Shown here: positions 61,975 to 64,000 of the stretch, piece by piece | Numbering within the stretch: the first letter of the stretch is position 1 | How the letters are laid out: each line of letters starts with the position of its first letter | From: an uncultured bacterium | GTDB lineage: Bacteria; Cyanobacteriota; Vampirovibrionia; Gastranaerophilales; Gastranaerophilaceae | Assembly (NCBI GenBank): GCA_949300485.1 | Contig: CASGEL010000001.1 | Coordinates: forward strand, 124,001-188,000 | DNA: 64,000 nt | Reading direction: 5' to 3' | Made by a program: the position numbers and the translations under genes | The notes under the pieces: generated by a model | What the model was told of the DNA's origin: nothing | The model's database searches: none | What the model saw: only the letters and a program-made list of their open reading frames with translations

Positions 61975-62190
61975 TTATTCCTCGTTAAAGTCACTTTCTG
62001 CAACAACAGATGCAATTAAATCACCGTAGCTGTTAACGCAGCCGTTAGTTTCTTCAACAATATATCTCAGACCTTTTTTACCTTCAATGGCTTTTTCTGC
62101 ACAGTCCATTGCTTCGTCATAATCTTTAAATTCACCTACCAAATTTTTTGATAATTCTGATTTATCGCTTGATGTGTAAACTTGAAACAT
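61975..62190 (-). CDS. Hypothetical small acidic protein, 71 residues
   Basis: The gene has a strong AAAAAGGAGA ribosome site. The protein starts MFQVYTSSDKSELSKNLVGEF, followed by YDEAMDCAEKAIEGKKGLRY and VEETNGCVNSYG, with two cysteines and an acidic C-terminus (ESDFNEE). The alternation of strand, helix, strand suggests a compact alpha/beta fold. No family is recognised. Confidence 0.6.
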   Translation of the reverse strand: MFQVYTSSDKSELSKNLVGEFKDYDEAMDCAEKAIEGKKGLRYIVEETNGCVNSYGDLIASVVAESDFNEE

Positions 62191-62232
62191 AACATATCTC
62201 CTTTTTCTTTATAATATCACACATATAAAATT

Positions 62233-63861
62233 TTAACTTAAATTATTTGCATCATTCAAATGTAAATGATTTAAAGCCTGCTCAATTGCTACATTTTCAT
62301 CAGTTAATACAGAATCTTCGCCAATTTGAGAAATAATTTCCAGAGATTTAATTTGGTTAAACACTCTTTCATTAGTTATCACAAGATAAAGTTTAATCTT
62401 TTGGGATTCCAAACGTACAATAATATCTTCCAAAGCAAATATCGCAGACATATCAAGTTCTGCATTTGAGGAATAATTTAAAATAATATATTCCGTTTCT
62501 AGCAGCTCATCAAAATGTGAAACAATCTGGGTGATTGATCCGAAGAAAAACTGACCGTCAATATGCAAAATTCTTATCTTATAATGCGACTCTCTCTCAA
62601 CCTTAGTTTCATAAGAAGAATAGGCCTCAGGTTTATACTCATTAACCTTGATATTTGTATTATCTGCAACTCTTTTGGCATACAATAATGCGGCAAGAAT
62701 AATTCCAATTCCCAATGCAAATATCAGATTATAAAACACAGTCAGCAATAATACAGTCAACAATACGTATAAATCGTCTTTAGGTGCATATTTTAAAACC
62801 TTTAAAACTTTTAAATCCAAAATATCATAACCTATTTTTATCAAAATTGCCGCTAATACACAGATTGGAATTTGCGAAATAAATCCGGTAAATTTAAACA
62901 ACAATACTGCCATAATTAAAGAACACAAAATAGCAGTAAGACGTGTCTTAGCTCCAATTTTGATGGCAGCAACACTACGCATTGTAGCAGCCGTTCCATA
63001 CATAGAACCGGTTAAGGCGCAAAATAAATTACCTATACCTTGAGAGGCGACAAGTCTTTTAGAATTGTGTTTAACTTTCATCAACGAATCCATTATAATC
63101 CCTGTCAATAAACTTTCACTGGTTGCAATAAAGGCTAAAGTCAAAGCCATAGGAACATCCTGCATTATCAGCTCTATCGAGAAATTTGGGATATGGGCAT
63201 GCGGAACCGAAAAAGTTACCCCCGCAATCTTTTCAACATCAAAACCAAAATAATAAGAAACACCCGTCATTAAAACAAGCGCCAAAAGTTGTGACGGAAG
63301 AAATTTTGTTATACATTTCGGGGTAAAAAACAAAATACCGAGCGTTATTACACCAAGAATACATGCCTGTAAATTAATATGAGAAAGTAAATGAGGATAA
63401 TACATTAAAGCTTTTATAGTAGACGGAAAAGTTTCACCGCCTAATAAAGGAGAGATTTGCAAAAGAATAATAATAAGACCTATTCCGGTTAAAAAGCCGG
63501 AAATAACAGGATAAGGTACATATTTAATCATTCTTGGTATCTGGGTTAAAGATATAATTATCTGAAATATTGCAGCCAAAATTAAAATAGGAATAACTTT
63601 ATCTATATTCCCTGTCATCTCACCGACAATAACTGCAACAATAATAGCAGTAGGACCTGTAGGCCCTGATACCAAAGGCAGATTACAGCCAAGAATCCCG
63701 GCAACAAAGGATAAAATGATAGCTCCCCATAAACCGGCTGAAGCCCCTAATCCGGAAGCCACACCAAATGCTAATGCCTGCGGAAAAGCTATTATGGTTG
63801 CAATAATTGCACCAAATATATCTCCCTTTAATATAGATAATCTTTCTTTTATATCTGTCAA
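62233..63861 (-). CDS. SulP-family anion transporter with STAS domain (second copy)
   Basis: The 542-residue membrane protein has a TTG start with AGGAGAG upstream. PQALAFGVASGLGASAGLWG and LVSGPTGPTAIIVAV mark the SulP/SLC26 family. About ten helices follow, then a C-terminal STAS domain (about 420-530) with LHIDGQFFFGS and DMSAIFALEDIIVRL. It is diverged from the 19.9 kb copy; its SGPTGPTA motif resembles bicarbonate or sulfate carriers. Substrate is undetermined. Confidence 0.9.
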   Translation of the reverse strand: MTDIKERLSILKGDIFGAIIATIIAFPQALAFGVASGLGASAGLWGAIILSFVAGILGCNLPLVSGPTGPTAIIVAVIVGEMTGNIDKVIPILILAAIFQIIISLTQIPRMIKYVPYPVISGFLTGIGLIIILLQISPLLGGETFPSTIKALMYYPHLLSHINLQACILGVITLGILFFTPKCITKFLPSQLLALVLMTGVSYYFGFDVEKIAGVTFSVPHAHIPNFSIELIMQDVPMALTLAFIATSESLLTGIIMDSLMKVKHNSKRLVASQGIGNLFCALTGSMYGTAATMRSVAAIKIGAKTRLTAILCSLIMAVLLFKFTGFISQIPICVLAAILIKIGYDILDLKVLKVLKYAPKDDLYVLLTVLLLTVFYNLIFALGIGIILAALLYAKRVADNTNIKVNEYKPEAYSSYETKVERESHYKIRILHIDGQFFFGSITQIVSHFDELLETEYIILNYSSNAELDMSAIFALEDIIVRLESQKIKLYLVITNERVFNQIKSLEIISQIGEDSVLTDENVAIEQALNHLHLNDANNLS

Positions 63862-63910
63862 AATTCTCTCCTGTTTTTAAAATCAAATAAATATATTATC
63901 AATATAACAA

Positions 63911-63943
63911 AAAAATAAGAACCTTTATCAGATTCTTATTTTT
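63911..63943 (-). terminator. Terminator upstream of the SulP gene, probably ending a gene beyond the window
   Basis: An 11-bp stem AAAAATAAGAA (63911-63921) / TTCTTATTTTT (63933-63943). It lies on the 5' side of the SulP gene, so it should serve a gene further right. Confidence 0.55.
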
Positions 63944-64000
63944 AATAATTAATTAAACCAATCTTATAAAATTATAAATTTGCAAGTTTTAGACTTACAG

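Overview
This 64 kb window is AT-rich, gene-dense bacterial DNA. I read it as a gut member of the non-photosynthetic Cyanobacteriota class Melainabacteria/Vampirovibrionia, probably Gastranaerophilales. This is inference from three things. (1) Several lineage-style hypothetical proteins carry a short N-terminal S/N-F-x-G/A motif. (2) The ATP synthase beta and epsilon genes stand alone as a two-gene unit, the arrangement known from cyanobacteria. (3) Conserved genes have a generally bacterial, Firmicutes/Cyanobacteria-like character. No rRNA is present to confirm the placement.

Layout. 1-7.8 kb: the end of a GlpT/UhpT-type transporter, then a cell-surface polysaccharide island. It encodes a TylF-type methyltransferase, a GT4 glycosyltransferase, a CDP-glycerol/polyol phosphotransferase, a cytidylyltransferase fused to a Gfo/Idh/MocA oxidoreductase, the stub of a ferredoxin-motif gene, and two zinc alcohol dehydrogenases. 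7.8-15.2 kb: a repeat protein, a TatD-associated-type radical SAM protein, an ADP-forming acetyl-CoA synthetase, a uridine-kinase-like protein and atpD-atpC. 15.2-18.6 kb: a serine biosynthesis operon in which a class V aminotransferase stands where SerC would be expected. 18.8-28.2 kb: an alpha/beta hydrolase, a SulP transporter, a secreted cupin behind a MerR-style promoter, a DXS-like enzyme, secreted hypothetical proteins and an HxlR-controlled redox cluster.

28.2-32.3 kb is an accessory, partly decayed region: a class 3 lipase, a small membrane protein, a ribbon-helix-helix protein, and head-to-head 5'-truncated remnants of a DUF5681 gene and a large serine recombinase, next to tRNA-Ser(GCT). 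32.5-38.7 kb holds a bifunctional-nuclease-family protein, several very small genes (one of 53 codons), a DUF1858 redox protein, a 708-residue membrane protein and trmFO.

38.75-48.4 kb is the minus-strand S10/spc ribosomal protein cluster (S10, L3, L4, L23, L2, S19, L22, S3, L16, L29, S17, L14, L24, L5, S14 // S8, L6, hypothetical, L18). It is unusual in four ways: a lineage-specific gene sits between L6 and L18; a terminator separates S14 from S8; the unit stops after L18 without S5-L30-L15-SecY; and several junctions carry long structured spacers.

48.4-64 kb is mostly housekeeping: phosphohexomutase, prephenate dehydratase, MiaB, a CCA-adding enzyme (the tRNA here lacks an encoded CCA), shikimate kinase and dehydroquinate synthase. 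Interspersed are a large SF1 helicase-nuclease, a membrane-anchored arginase-fold-like protein, an orphan solute-binding lipoprotein, a second HxlR regulator and a second SulP transporter. I found no CRISPR array, intact insertion sequence or replication origin.
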